In this document: one piece after another, positions 9,426 through 20,227 of the stretch
Layout of the letters: every line of letters begins with the position of its first letter
How positions within the stretch are numbered: position 1 is the first letter of the stretch
DNA from: Petunia secreta
Taxonomy: Eukaryota; Streptophyta; Magnoliopsida; Solanales; Solanaceae
DNA: 64,000 nt
Direction of reading: 5' to 3'
NCBI GenBank assembly: GCA_029990175.1
Contig: JARKIP010000065.1
Span: 8,622,501-8,686,500, forward strand
Translations under genes and position numbers: made by a program
The notes under the pieces: generated by a model
Told to the model about the DNA's origin: nothing
Databases searched by the model: none
The model's input: the letters and a program-made list of their open reading frames with translations, nothing else

Positions 9426-12400
9426 TGGTGAAAATGCTTATGAACAAGAGAGTGAGCCGGAGGAAGATGAGGGAGTAGAGGGAGATGAGGGAGTAGAGGA
9501 GGATGGTCAAGATGACACGGTGGAGGATGAGGAACCTCATACTTTCCTAGTAGTGAGGAGGAGCTTAGGAGCTATGATTGTGGAGGATAGCGAAGCCTTG
9601 CAAAGGGAAAACCTTTTCCATGCTAGGTGTCGTGTCAAGGGTGTTGTGTGCTCTATGATCATTGACTTCGGGAGTTGCACTAATGTTGTGAGTCAATCTC
9701 TTATAGCCCAATTGAAATTGCCTACCGTGAAACACCCCAAGCCATATCGATTGCAATGGCTTAGTGAATGTGGGGAGCTCAAGGTAGTGAAGCAAGCAAT
9801 GATCAAGTTTAAGATGGGTAGTTATGTGGATGAACACTTGTTCGACGTGGTGCCCATGCAAGCTTGCCACCTTCTCTTTGGAAGGCCTTGGCAATATGAT
9901 CGACAAGCGGTTCACGATGGACGTGTCAACACTTACACGCTCCAACATGAAGGAAGAAAATTTGTGTTGAAGCCCCTAACTCCCAAACAAGTGAGTGATG
10001 ACTACAATAAAATGAGGGAGTTGAGGGAGGCGGCAAAGGCCAAGTCAATCATTGAGACTAGCCCTTTTTCCAAAAACATGGTGGCAATCCCACCTTCTTC
10101 TTCTACCGGTGGCATATGTGCCATGATGCAACCGGGCGAGATCCTAAAAGGAAATGATGGCACCAAGTTTCTCCTATGCCTAGTGCACAAAGGTATGATC
10201 TTTAACTCTAATTGTGATTTTTCTTCTAACCCTTTGCCTAGTGTGTTTGAGAATGTCTTGAAGGATTTTGGGGACACGTTCCCGGACGAGATGCCGGATG
10301 GATTGCATCCTTTGAGGGGTATTGAACATCAAATCGACTTTGTCCCGGAATCCCAAATCCCAAACAAGCCGGCTTATAGGAGCAATCCGGAGGATACAAG
10401 AGAATTGCGAAAGCAAGTTGATGAATTGCTCACTAAAGGCTTGGTGAGGGAGAGCTTGAGTCCTTGTGCCGTACCCGTGATCCTTGTTCCCAAAAAGGAC
10501 GGCACTTGGAGAATGTGTGTTGATTGTCGGGCCGTGAACAAAATAACGGTAAAGTACCGTCATCCCATCCCCCGACTTGATGATATGTTAGATGAATTAA
10601 GTGGTTCATGTGTGTTTAGCAAAATTGACCTTAAGTCCGGCTACCATCAAATCCGGATGAAACCCGGGGATGAATGGAAAACCGCATTCAAGACCAAATT
10701 TGGTCTCAATGAATGGTTGGTGATGCCCTTTGGGCTCTCCAATGCACCTAGTACTTTCATGAGGCTAATGAACCATGTTCTAAAGCCATTCATCAACAAG
10801 TTTGTGGTCGTCTACTTTGACGATATATTGATATATAGTAAATCGATAGACGACCATGTTGATCACCTTAGGCAAGTGCTTGAAAAGTTGAGAGCCGAAA
10901 AGCTCTATGCTAATTTTAAAAAATGTGCCTTTGGTGTTGAGAAGGTAGTCTTCCTTGGGTTTGTTGTGAGTGCCCAAGGAGTGGAGGTGGATGAGTCTAA
11001 GGTAGAGGCCATACGTGATTGGCCTACTCCTACTACCGTGACTCAAGTGAGGAGCTTTCATGGTCTTGCTAGCTTTTATAGGCGATTTGTGAAAGACTTT
11101 AGCTCCATTGCCGCTCCACTCACCGAATTGGTGAAGAAGGACCAACCTTTTGTTTGGGGAGAGCCTCAAGAGAAGGCCTTCCAAGAATTGAAAGGTAGGT
11201 TGAGTGCCGCCCCTCTATTGCAATTGTCCGACTTCGGAAAGGCATTTGAGGTTGAATGTGATGCCTCGTGGGTGGGAATTGGTGGTGTTCTAATGCAAGA
11301 TAGTAAACCCATCGCCTACTTTAGTGAGAAGTTGAAAGGGGCCTCCTTGAACTATTCTACATATGACAAGGAGTTGTATGCCCTTGTGAGAGCCCTTGCC
11401 CATTGGCAACACTACCTTTGGCCTCGAGAATTTGTAATCAAGAGTGACCATGAGTCACTCAAACATTTGAGAGGCCAAGAGAAGCTCAATAAGAGACATG
11501 CCAAGTGGGTTGAATTCATTGAGTCTTTTCCCGATGTTATCCAATACAAGAAAGGGAAAGACAATGTCGTGGCGGATGCGCTTTCTAGAAAGTTCGCTCT
11601 AGCCACCACTCTCACCTCTAAGCTCATGGGATTTGAGAGCATTAAATTGATGTATGCTCACGATCCCAAGCTAAAGAGTGTCCATGACGCTCTAGAGAAA
11701 GGGGAGAGAGTAGAGAAATACCAATGGGTTAATGGATATATCTTCAAGAATGGTAGAGTGTGTATACCCGAGTCCTCTTGGACGGAGTTGCTTGTGCATG
11801 GGGCACATTGCGGGGGACTCATGGGTCATTTTGGCACAAGAAAGACTTTGGCTATTCTTAAAGAACAATTTCATTGGCCAAAGATGGGGGTGCAAGTGGA
11901 AAAGTTTTGCAACAATTGCCTTGAGTGCAAGCGTGCTAAATCCAAAGCCCACCCCCATGGGTTGTATACCCCTCTCCCCGTACCTACTAGTCCGTGGTTG
12001 GACATCTCAATGGACTTTGTAATGGGATTACCAAGGACTAGGGGGGCCATATTAGCATTTATGTTGTTGTGGATAGGTTCTCCAAAATGGCACATTTCAT
12101 TCCATGCAAGAAATGTGATGATGCATAACATGTTGCAACTTTGTTTATTGAAAATGTTTTGAAGTTGCATGGTGTGCCTCAAACCATAGTGAGTGATAGA
12201 GACACTAAGTTCCTAAGTCATTTTTGGAGGTGTTTATGGGGTGCTTTAGGCACCAAGCTCTTGTTCTCCACGTCCCACCACCCACAAACCGATGGGCAAA
12301 CGGAAGTGGTAAACCAAACCTTGGGTGCTCTTCTTAGAGCCATGACCCGAGGTAAGGCCGGGACTTGGAATGATCGTCTACCTCTTATGGAGTTTGCCTA

Positions 12401-12950
12401 CAATCGCACGTTGCATAGCATGATAGGCATGACTCCCTTTGAGTGTGTCTATGGCTTTAACCCCTTGATTCCCCTTGATCTAACCCCTTTGCCAAGAGAA
12501 ATGGTTGTTAATTTTGAAGGTAAAGCTAGAGCCAAGGCCTTGGTTGAACTCCATGCAAAGGCAAAGAAGTATTTGGAGGAGGCCTATGCCAAGGTTGCCT
12601 CAAAGAAGAACAAAGGCCGCAAGAAGGTGGAACTCAAGAAGGGTGACTATGTGTGGGTGCACTTCCGGAAAGAAAGGTTTCCAAACCTTAGGAAAGGGAA
12701 GTTGGCACCCCGTGGAGATGGCCCATTCCAAGTGCTTTCGAAGATAAACAACAATGCCTATGTGGTCGACTTGCCAACTGAGTATCAAGTTTCTAATACT
12801 TTCAATGTTTGTGACTTGGTTCCTTTGGATGTAGGTGAGGACGAGGTCGTGGATGATGATGCCTCAATTTCGAGGACAAAATCTTCTCAAGAAGGGGAGG
12901 ATGATAAGAACCAAACCCCCCACAAGACCCTTCACTCGGAGCCACGCTAA
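9426..12950 (+). pseudogene. pol: gypsy pol: protease, RT, RNase H, integrase
   Basis: In frame with the zinc knuckle. After an acidic spacer comes the aspartic protease (about 9630-9930), whose active-site triad reads IIDFGSCTN, with F in the position usually S, T or G. Reverse transcriptase follows at about 10400-10860, with YFDDILIYS as catalytic motif; then RNase H (11240-11580; VECDASWVGIGG) and the integrase HHCC finger (11790-11940; CNNCLECK). A frameshift in the G-run near 12041-12046 breaks the integrase core; its remainder reads in the frame open from 12141, with the HHPQTDGQTE block. The C-terminal part (GPFQVLSKINN, FNVCDLVPL) extends through the polypurine tract and stops at 12950 inside the 3' LTR. 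Confidence 0.9.
12889..12901 (+). other. Polypurine tract of the gypsy element
   Basis: AAGAAGGGGAGGA directly abuts the 3' LTR. The identical tract abuts the minus-strand LTR element at 58527-58539. Confidence 0.85.
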
Positions 12951-13742
12951 GGAGATCCAAGGAGTCCATTTACACTTGGTGAAGAGAGGCCTCGAAGAAG
13001 GAAGCGAGTGGAGGCCATTCCGGGTGATCAAACTAGGCCTCACGCCTAAGGAAGAAAGTGACACAGCAGAGCCAGGCGCCCCGCCTAGCCCGGGCGCCCC
13101 GCCTGGCCAACACGCTGCATAGGAGGCTAAAAATGCACAGGCGGGCCGCCCAGCTAGGCGCCTCACCAAGGCGCCCCCTAGCCAGGCGCCCCGCCTGACC
13201 CAGGCGCCCCGCCTGACCCAGGCGCCCCGCCTGACCCAGGCGCCCTCCCAGCTATGGGCGCCTAGCTGAAGGCCAATCCAGGCGCCCCTCCCAGATCCCA
13301 GGCGCCCCTCCCAGCTGTGAAGGCCTATGTTTATTTTACCGTTTTGCCCTACGTGGCCTATGTTGTGAACCTTAATAGTAAGGGTATTTTAGTCATTGTG
13401 CAAGCTTGGGAAACACTATAAATAGCCATGCTTAGCCTATTTTGAACTTAGTTTATAATTGATGAATATTGAACATGAGCATAGCTCTTTGTTATTGAAT
13501 GAAACCTTGTTTATGGGACTTGTTGTTCTTCTAGCGGATCTAGATGACTACCTTCCCCCCCCCCCCCCCCCCCGACCATTCTACTTGCGTGCTCACGTTA
13601 GCTCGAGGGTAGTTGCTTAGCGTAGGGGTTCTTGTCCTTCTCTCGGGGTGTAACGGAACAAGTTCTCTGTTGCTACTTGGGATTAGAGATCGAGTTACGT
13701 CTCGTTCTTATCCTTTTTACTCTCCGCGTTCGATTCTTATCA
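12902..13742 (+). repeat. 3' LTR of the gypsy element
   Basis: 841 bp, ending TTCTTATCA. It is about 95 bp longer than the 5' LTR because of extra copies of the 19-bp unit around CAGGCGCCCCGCCTGACC (about 13190-13250) and a 19-base C run at 13555-13573 (7 C in the 5' LTR). Confidence 0.92.
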
Positions 13743-13800
13743 CTATCCAACCCCACCCAACACCCGCAGACCTATTAAATTGTTTTATACTATTAGTTAA
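13743..13800 (+). pseudogene. 3' end of the split coiled-coil gene
   Basis: Target duplication CTATC at 13743-13747, then in-frame codons of the 5.8 kb gene (Pro/Thr/Asn-rich tail, then LFYTIS) ending in TAA 13798-13800. Its frame is only in register when the element is ignored. Confidence 0.55.
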
Positions 13801-14247
13801 TTAATTGTGTCTTCAGTTGGTAATCGTTGTGTTTTGTTAGTTAGAATAGGTGCTCATGTTATTGTAATCTATGGTATAGAGGTAACATTATATCCCCCTC
13901 CTGTTTTATTAATGCAAAGAGCAAGTTCAGCCTCATTGTGTAGCATTCGTTTTACGCTTTGTCCTGGTTGTTCTTGTCACATGTAGGTAATTAATTGGGA
14001 TAGTATGCCAAACAAAATTTAAATTGCTATGAGAATATTCAGAAACCAAAACCATGATCAACAACATTTTCATCCCAATAAAATCAGCATAACTTCGATA
14101 AACCAATACTTTAAGGTATTGATTTGGACAAAACAGATAAACAAGAAATAAAGTAATTCAACAAACATTACAAACAACCAAACAACAAACACACAACAAG
14201 TAAATAGAACAACACAAGCTATTGACCCAGGCGACTGAAAAACCACT
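13801..14247. other. 3' flank of the split gene
   Basis: No gene seen; probably the former 3' UTR and spacer. An A-rich CAAACAACAAAC stretch lies at about 14160-14220. Confidence 0.35.
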
Positions 14248-14615
14248 TCAACCGGAGAATTCCAAATTCCTCCCTATCACGGACTTAGGGCTCCCCTTGG
14301 ATGCCTGCGAAGTACCATGGGATGTGTTTCCATGGGATGTATTTTCAGAGGCAAGACAAACAACGGAGCAAGGCAACGGTAGTTGGTCCAGGTGCATAGA
14401 GAACAACGTAGTAAGGGAACTATCCCTCGACAAAGACGGCCCACAAATTCTGCACTCATCTCTGCACTCACCCTAGATATGAACTCCAAGGCCTCCTGGT
14501 TCAGCTTGTCAAGTTTAGACTGGAAATCGTTGTATAGCGACTGAATTTCACCAGCAGAGGCTTTAATTTTCACAGTTGGAAGAAGAACCGGGTTGTTTGG
14601 AGTGCTACCTTCCAT
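14248..14615 (-). pseudogene. Short coiled-coil protein gene with a frameshift
   Basis: Minus strand, ATG at 14613-14615. The N-terminal part (VKIKASAGEIQSLYNDFQSK, then LDKLNQEALEFISRVSAEMS) is clearly paralogous to the gene at 22701-23054 (VKIPASPGGHQSLYNECRST, then EFISRLGAEMS). Around 14430-14450 the match moves to another frame (SLTTLFSMHLDQ against PLTMLYSMHQDQ) that ends at 14248, so one indel breaks the gene. A TATA box (TATATAAATT) lies upstream on the minus strand near 14700. The first half has heptads consistent with a coiled coil. The family is not recognised; no catalytic motif. Confidence 0.62.
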
Positions 14616-15739
14616 TGGATAGAGTAATTGAATTTTTCTTTTTGTTTGGTTTTTAAGGATATAAGGTTGATGTATACTTATAGAAGGATCTCAATTTATA
14701 TAGTGGCTTACCAATGCTTACTTCCGGCCACTACAAAGCCTCAATACAAATATAATCATTAGGTCTTGCATGGAGCTACGGTACAACGTAGCACGCCTAC
14801 TTGTCACCAACTAGGACCAATAGTCGGCTTTGCTTGTGTTTGTAGGCATAATATATGAGTGTCCAAAAAGGAAAAAAAGGGAGATTTCTTAACGACCAGC
14901 TGCCTAGGGTTAAACTTACATGCAGTCAATCGCATAGCTTGCACTCTGATACACGAATAACTTTTGTTGACTGGTTTATCGTTTTCTATTTTTTATTTGG
15001 ATGTTTTTTTTTGTCCGAAATAATGCTCTAATTGGACTCTAGTCTTCCTTGTTCATCATGATAAAAATCCTTAGGGACTACGGAGACTATCCATGAGTAT
15101 ATTTCCACATAGAGAACTTTTCCATATAACGTAATTAAAATACAATTAAGTTTTTTTTTGCGAAATACACTATGTTAAGAAACAAAGCTAGACTAGTAGC
15201 CCAAGGTTATACATACCAATAATGTATTGACTAAGATTTAACTCTTGGCCCTGTTGCAAGGTCATAATCGTATAGAATTCTTGTTGCATTTTCTGCATTT
15301 GAAGGTTCTAAATTTATATAAAGTGCTTTGTTGAACGAGGTCATCAATGAAGTCTTTGTTAAACAACTTCATAGTTTCGAACTATATTTTACACGCACAC
15401 TTACTTAAAGATGAATATGGGCTTGGTTTAAGAATTGACGTTCATTGTTGTGATATGCTCCTAATAAGCTATTCTGTAAGGGTCTCTTTGTTTGGTTGGA
15501 CCTTATAGTCAATGTGTACTATATAGTGGCGATCTTGTTTAGAAAACAAATGAAGCATTGTAGATAGTGTTATGCTCATTTAATCAGAAATAAAATATTC
15601 ATTAGAAACATCTAAAAAATATGCGATTACATTCTGAAAGTTAGTTTAACATTAGTGACAATTCTTCTTGGCAAACAAAAGGTTGAATTGTCCATCGTGG
15701 TACATAACAAAAGGTTCAGAAATACATTAGGGATTCCTT
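14616..15739. other. Intergenic sequence
   Basis: Holds the promoter of the coiled-coil gene at its left edge. Otherwise AT-rich; a piece around 15170-15490 reads like a degenerate copia RT fragment (for example KLVAQGYTYQ in one frame near 15187), too broken to annotate firmly. Confidence 0.35.
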
Positions 15740-16692
15740 TCAAATACTCTTCAACACATCTTCAATTTCCTTAATGTGATCGGATAGTTCGCGCTTACAC
15801 CACTTAATATTTATATACATCTTATTGATTTCCTCGTTTCTCACGACTTTTTTCTCTAATTGGACAAGTATTTTCTCCTTCTCTTTTAGATATTAAGTAA
15901 TGGCATCCTTCATTTCGGTTGCATTTTCCCCGTCCTTCGCATTAGCTTCCTCCATTAGGTGTTCAACGTTAGCTTTCAAACCGTACATTGATGGAAGGTC
16001 TTTGTCATGCAACATTTCGAATTCGTGAATTATTTCTTTACCCATCTAGGATCAAAAGAAATTATACATTTAATATATAGGTTAAAAAAAAGTCTTTAAA
16101 CGGTGTCATAGACGTGATTATAACAGCAGCATACTCATTGAAATAGTACAACCCGATTCATTACATTAATTTAAAGGAACTCATACAACGAAGTAGGTAG
16201 AACAAAACAACAAGCGAATATTAAAAGCTACGCATTTTAAACAGGACAACGAGAGGTTCCTTAAACCTGTGAAGGTACTTTTGGTATCACTTCGATGTTG
16301 AATATCACTGCCCTTGGGGAAGTTTTGAAAATTTCAAAAAAAAACAACCCGCCCTGGAGTCAGTTCATTTGCTTCCACAAATCTCCGCCAGCCTTTAACG
16401 AGTCTCCTTTTCTCACCAACTGTGGTCAGAGTTGCAGTCCAATCGTATCTACCACATTTGAGAACTGTTCTAACCGAACTAGGAAGAAAATGCTCATAGA
16501 TGCTCTTTGGAAGATACTGCGCAAATATAGCATACGATCAATATTATTGTTGTATAAGTTTAGTAATGTGTATAACTAAGTGAATATTGATGTAGGCTAA
16601 GGTAGTTACCAATTTATCCTTCTCGATGTATGAACGTCGCACCTCCATTCTGAACCATGGCCTGAAGTCCTCCTTGATCCACCCGCCAGACA
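15740..16692 (-). pseudogene. B3-domain protein with coiled-coil tail, broken (B3 locus 3)
   Basis: Minus strand, three exons with consensus sites: exon 1 from ATG 16692 down to about 16609 (DFRPWFRMEVRRSYIEKDKL, then GTAACT), exon 2 16516-16267 (after GCGCAG), exon 3 16045-15740 (after ATCCTAG). Exon 2 has the B3 features YLPKSIYEHFLP, DWTATLT, KGWRRFVEANEL and TPGRVVFF. A run of nine T (one too many) just after VVFF shifts the frame; the correct frame continues with EIFKTSPRGSD. Exon 3 encodes a coiled coil (EFEMLHDKDLPS, LKEKEKILVQLEKK) but has an in-frame TAA after KDAIT. It shares gene structure with loci at 4.2 and 21.9 kb. Two lesions argue for a pseudogene. Confidence 0.66.
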
Positions 16693-17089
16693 TTGGAATT
16701 ATCTTATGCTTTTATGTATTGTTCATGTGATGCTATGTTTAGGTCGTTTATCTAGGGATATTTATAGAGTGGAAAACCTACGTAGATGTTAGTTTTCCCC
16801 CCAAATGTAATTTTATTTCCCTCCATGAAATCCAGTTGACATCTATTTCCCTCCACGAATTAAAATTTCCACTTTTGTTCCCTCCTTATATTTCCCTCTA
16901 AATAGGATAACCTAGAATTAGCTAGGAAAAGAACGTATATATTACGTCATAGATGGTGTTACGATATGGCCAATTACCTAATCAAGATTGTTCATGCGCA
17001 ATTTTCTTTAAAAATGAATTTTACAAGTTATATTAATCTATAGAAATTGATAATTTGAGTGTAGGTCAATTAACGAGACATCATATTGC

Positions 17090-17870
17090 ATGTACTATAG
17101 TTGTAGATGTAATGCAATAGGCTACGTCATGCAATATAACTGTAGAAGCAACTAAATATGCTACATCATACAAATCAATTGTAGTCTATGTAGTTCAATA
17201 AGCTACGTCTTCCAAATCAATAACTATAGAAATAATACAATAGGATGTCTACATCTTCTAATTACATTGTTGCTGTTGTAATACAATTGCATACTCCTCG
17301 CAATTGGATCAATGTAGATGTAGTTCAGTATGCTAAATCTTCCAAATCAATAGTTGTAGATATAATTTAATAGTTGTAGATGCATTCATCATGCAATAGA
17401 ATAGTTGTAGATGTAATCAATAGGATTCATCGATTTAATTGAGCAGATGAAGATTCAATTTGAATACGCTATGCAATGGAGTAGATGTAGATGCAATTCA
17501 GTGGACCATGCAATTGAATTGTACAAGCAACTCGATAAGCTACATCATGCAAATCAATGGTAGTCGAGGAAGTTCAGTAGGCTACGTACGTCTCCCGGAT
17601 CAATAACTATAGATATAATATAATAGGTTACATCGCCTAATTCCATGTTCGCGTCGATGCATTAGGATAGGAAGACATCACCTGGCTATACCATATTGGT
17701 GTATTAAATCTAAAAGGATGTCTATTTACTCCTATATATTAGTCAAGAGAACTCATATTCTAATCAATCATATAAACCGCATCAGGGGTAAAGTCGGTAA
17801 AAGAGAAAATAACGATTACTTTAGATACCGCATTGTTAATTGATTTGTTGCTATACAATCACGTTTTTAA
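17090..17870. repeat. Dispersed repeat family R, long copy
   Basis: The first ~550 bp are degenerate units of about 40-45 bp built on GTAGATGTAATGCAATAGGC and CATGCAAATCAA. The last ~250 bp (from about 17640) match 19770-20020 and 25335-25582: GGATAGGAAGACATCACC, ATATTGGTGTATTAAATC, CTCCTATATATTAGTCAAGA. It ends in an A-run at 17868. Confidence 0.78.
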
Positions 17871-17984
17871 AAAAAAAAAATGAAAAATGGATAAAAATCA
17901 GCCAACCAATTGTTAGTGGTTTTTGTATTTTAGACAAGAGAAGTCATCAAAAAAATTCTTTTTACTGACCAAAGTTTCAGTATA

Positions 17985-18110
17985 AAAAGAAAAAGAGTGA
18001 GTAGACTATTAGCTGAGCGTCAGCGGCGAAGCGGGTAAAATATTAATATTATGACCTTGGGCTGCGAGGTTCGAATCTTATAAGACTGAATTTTCTTTTT
18101 TTAACCTTTT
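17985..18110 (+). repeat. tRNA-derived SINE-like element
   Basis: An A-box-like TTAGCTGAGCGTCAGCGG is followed about 60 bp later by the B-box-like GAGGTTCGAATCTT and then a T-rich tail. It does not fold as a complete tRNA gene. The B-box region resembles that at 23.62 kb. Confidence 0.5.
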
Positions 18111-18376
18111 CATTCAACTTCAATCCTTATGGAGAGTAGTTCATCCTTTAACTATTAAAACTTCAACTCTTAAACACTGAAGTTGCATTTTTTGAAGTTC
18201 AGTATGCAAGATAGAAATAATTAACCAGAATTAAATGAAATGAAAACATGAAACATACATTCCATTGCTTAGACAATGTCAGTTCCAAAATACAAACATC
18301 TAATTACTTAAAAAACATAGCATCATACACTGAAATTAAGAACAAACCTACTACAACTAATATTGCAACTACTACA

Positions 18377-18735
18377 TTAATCAATAATAACTGGATCACT
18401 AGCAGTTCCTGCATCGGATGGCCATTGAAAATTCCTTCATCATCGCTTCCTTCATCATCTCGGCAACAAGAATGACAAGATCCACATGGGGGGTCAAAAT
18501 CACTGGAGTCAAAACCAGTGACAACAATCTTCACTAAGTCCACACTACTTTCAACACGATTAAAACTAATATAATCGCCTGTCTTCAAATTATTTTCTGT
18601 TACAAATTTTACCCACCCCTTGATTAACATATCTCTTCCACCCATAAGGTTAATAACTCATTCCTTCCTATTACACTCTAGAATGGCAATTTTCGCCTCA
18701 GGAGGAAGACATCCAGGGATATCCAGTGGAAGAAT
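18377..18735 (-). pseudogene. Small B3-domain gene with acidic tail (B3 locus 4)
   Basis: Minus strand. Exon 2 starts at 18735 after TTCGCAG: ILPLDIPGCLPPEAKIAILE, then a TGA at codon 26 (18658-18660), then GGRDMLIKGWVKFVTENN and KTGDYISF, a B3 core. The paralogue at 35.4 kb has TGG at the position of the TGA. The tail is acidic (DDEGSDDEG). Near the end one frame runs on into a hydrophobic stretch, but the alternative frame reads GTASDPVIID and stops at 18377, matching the tail of the 20.7 kb paralogue, so a second small indel is likely. A possible exon 1 (FSVLASLI before GTACTT) lies near 18850; its exact limits are unclear. Confidence 0.6.
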
Positions 18736-19034
18736 CTGCGAAAAAATAAATATACACATTAAAATGATAATTATACTTGATTATTTACTCTAAAGCAAAA
18801 TATAAAATTTCAAAGGGCAAGGTAAGTACAAAATCAGTGAGGCTAACACAGAAAAGGGTCATCTTCTTGTTGTTCTTTATGGCCAAAATGAGGAGTCGAA
18901 GAAGATTAGAAAGGGTAAAGAAGGAAGAAGAATAGACAAAAAGTTAGGCGGCTAAAAGAAAATGAAATAGAAGGGTAATTTTATAGGGTTAAAAAGAGGA
19001 GAAGTTAAAGTTAAACTTTTGTCTTTTCTTCCCT

Positions 19035-19200
19035 TCCCCAGCCTACCAATTGTTAATGTATATGTATTTTAAGTGTAATGGCCCGATCAACTGATTGTGA
19101 TGGTGATGTGGTCTCACCTTGTTCTCTAAGGCTCTATTTGGCCTATGGGGGTTGCGTGTTCAAGACCAGGCCTTCACATATTCTTCCCCATTTTTTTCGA
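19035..19200 (+). repeat. SINE-like element, copy 1
   Basis: Closely similar to 25612-25775: CAGCCTACCAATTGTTAA, GATGTGGTCTCACC, CTCTAAGGCTCTATTT, and GGGTTGCGTGTTCAAGACC as B-box-like block. tRNA-related SINE is the likely class. Confidence 0.55.
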
Positions 19201-19214
19201 AAGGGCACAAACTT

Positions 19215-19345
19215 CCATTGCTTAGACAAGACATTTCATACTTAAAAAAACACATTGAATCGATCCTACCCATAGTCGAACCCGGAACCCCCACCTATAA
19301 ATGTTTGATCTTTAACCACACTGCTGGAATAGCATCTTTAGACCA
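19215..19345 (-). repeat. SINE-like element, minus strand
   Basis: Read on the minus strand, CCAGCAGTGTGGTTAAAG (A-box like) precedes CCGGGTTCGACTATGGG (B-box like) by about 50 bp, followed by TTTTTTTAAG. It lies directly against copy 1 of the plus-strand SINE. Confidence 0.45.
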
Positions 19346-19384
19346 AACTGTCATTTTTATTTATATTAACATATTTTAAGAAGC

Positions 19385-20022
19385 TATCTACAATATGGAA
19401 TAGAATTGTAGATATTATACAATTGGATGTCTACATCTTCCAATTGCATTGTTGCAGTTGCATAGTTGTATTGCATACATCATGCAATTGGATAGTTGTA
19501 GATGCAATGCCGTAAGTTACATATGATAGCAATTCGTAAGAGGTGAAAGAGCAATGTGATATCTCATGCAACTTAATGGTTGTGGACGTAATTAATATTG
19601 GTAAAATTTTCCAAATGAAATCTAGACGTAGTTCAGTAGGCAAAATTTACCAAATTGAATTGTAGAAGCAACTCGATATGCTACATCATGCAAATCAACG
19701 GTTGTCGATGTAGTTCAGTAGGCTACGTGCGTCTCCCGAATCAATAACTGTAGATGTAATACAATAGGTTACATCGCCTAATTACATGGTCGTGTTGGTG
19801 CATAAGGATAGGAAGACATCACCGGGCCATACCATATTGGTGTATTAAATCTAAAAGAATGTCTATTTACTCCTATATATTAGTCAAGAGAACTCATATT
19901 CTAATCAATCATAAAAACCGCATCGCTAGCAGGGGTAAAGTGATTCAAAAGCGAAAATAACAGTGACTTCAGGTACCTCACTGTTAATTTATTTGTTGCT
20001 AAACAATCACCTTTTTAATAAA
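19385..20022. repeat. Dispersed repeat family R, long copy
   Basis: Begins with ~40-45-bp degenerate units and ends with the same ~250-bp unit as the copies at 17.6 and 25.3 kb, including CTCATATTCTAATCAATCA and ACCGCATCGCTAGCAGGGG. The next gene's promoter begins about 100 bp after it. Confidence 0.8.
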
Positions 20023-20112
20023 TAAAAAAATAAAAAAATAGAGCACCCAAACCTTCTCACGCCGACTTAGGAATTGCTTTTGACGTATGAATGACTTATT
20101 AAAGAAGACACC

Positions 20113-20120
20113 TATAAAAT
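20113..20120 (+). promoter_or_regulatory. TATA box of B3 locus 5
   Basis: CCTATAAAATAC, 108 bp before the ATG at 20228. Confidence 0.55.
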
Positions 20121-20227
20121 ACACACAACCACTTATATTCCTTCCTCACCTACCTACTCTCGACATTCATCTTCCTCCATAAGTTACTATGGAAAGAAAA
20201 ATGGTGACATATTCTTAGATTTTCCCC

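Larger units (their letters stand above)
6063..13742 (+). mobile_element. Ty3/gypsy LTR retrotransposon, nearly full length
   Basis: Boundaries are exact. LTRs begin TGATAAGAA and the 3' LTR ends TTCTTATCA, a 9-bp terminal inverted repeat, and the element is flanked by the 5-bp duplication CTATC (6058-6062 and 13743-13747). Order is 5' LTR, PBS, leader, gag-pol, polypurine tract, 3' LTR. Domain order protease, RT, RNase H, integrase marks it as gypsy. The coding frame runs past the polypurine tract into the 3' LTR, a layout reported for the centromeric CRM clade, but no chromodomain-like motif was recognised, so the clade is uncertain. Comparing the LTRs by eye gives about ten substitutions plus repeat-number differences, suggesting a fairly recent insertion. 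Two frameshifts and one nonsense codon leave it non-autonomous now. Confidence 0.93.

Noticed and set aside
10002..11958. Minus-strand ORFs of 76-134 codons inside gypsy pol
   Set aside because: Antisense shadows of conserved RT, RNase H and integrase sequence.
18000..18090. Possible tRNA gene
   Set aside because: A- and B-box-like blocks are present, but the acceptor and anticodon stems do not form; a SINE is more likely.
18304..18376. Hydrophobic C-terminal segment suggesting a membrane-anchored B3 factor
   Set aside because: It lies beyond the point where another frame gives the family tail GTASDPVIID and a stop, so it is best explained by a frameshift.
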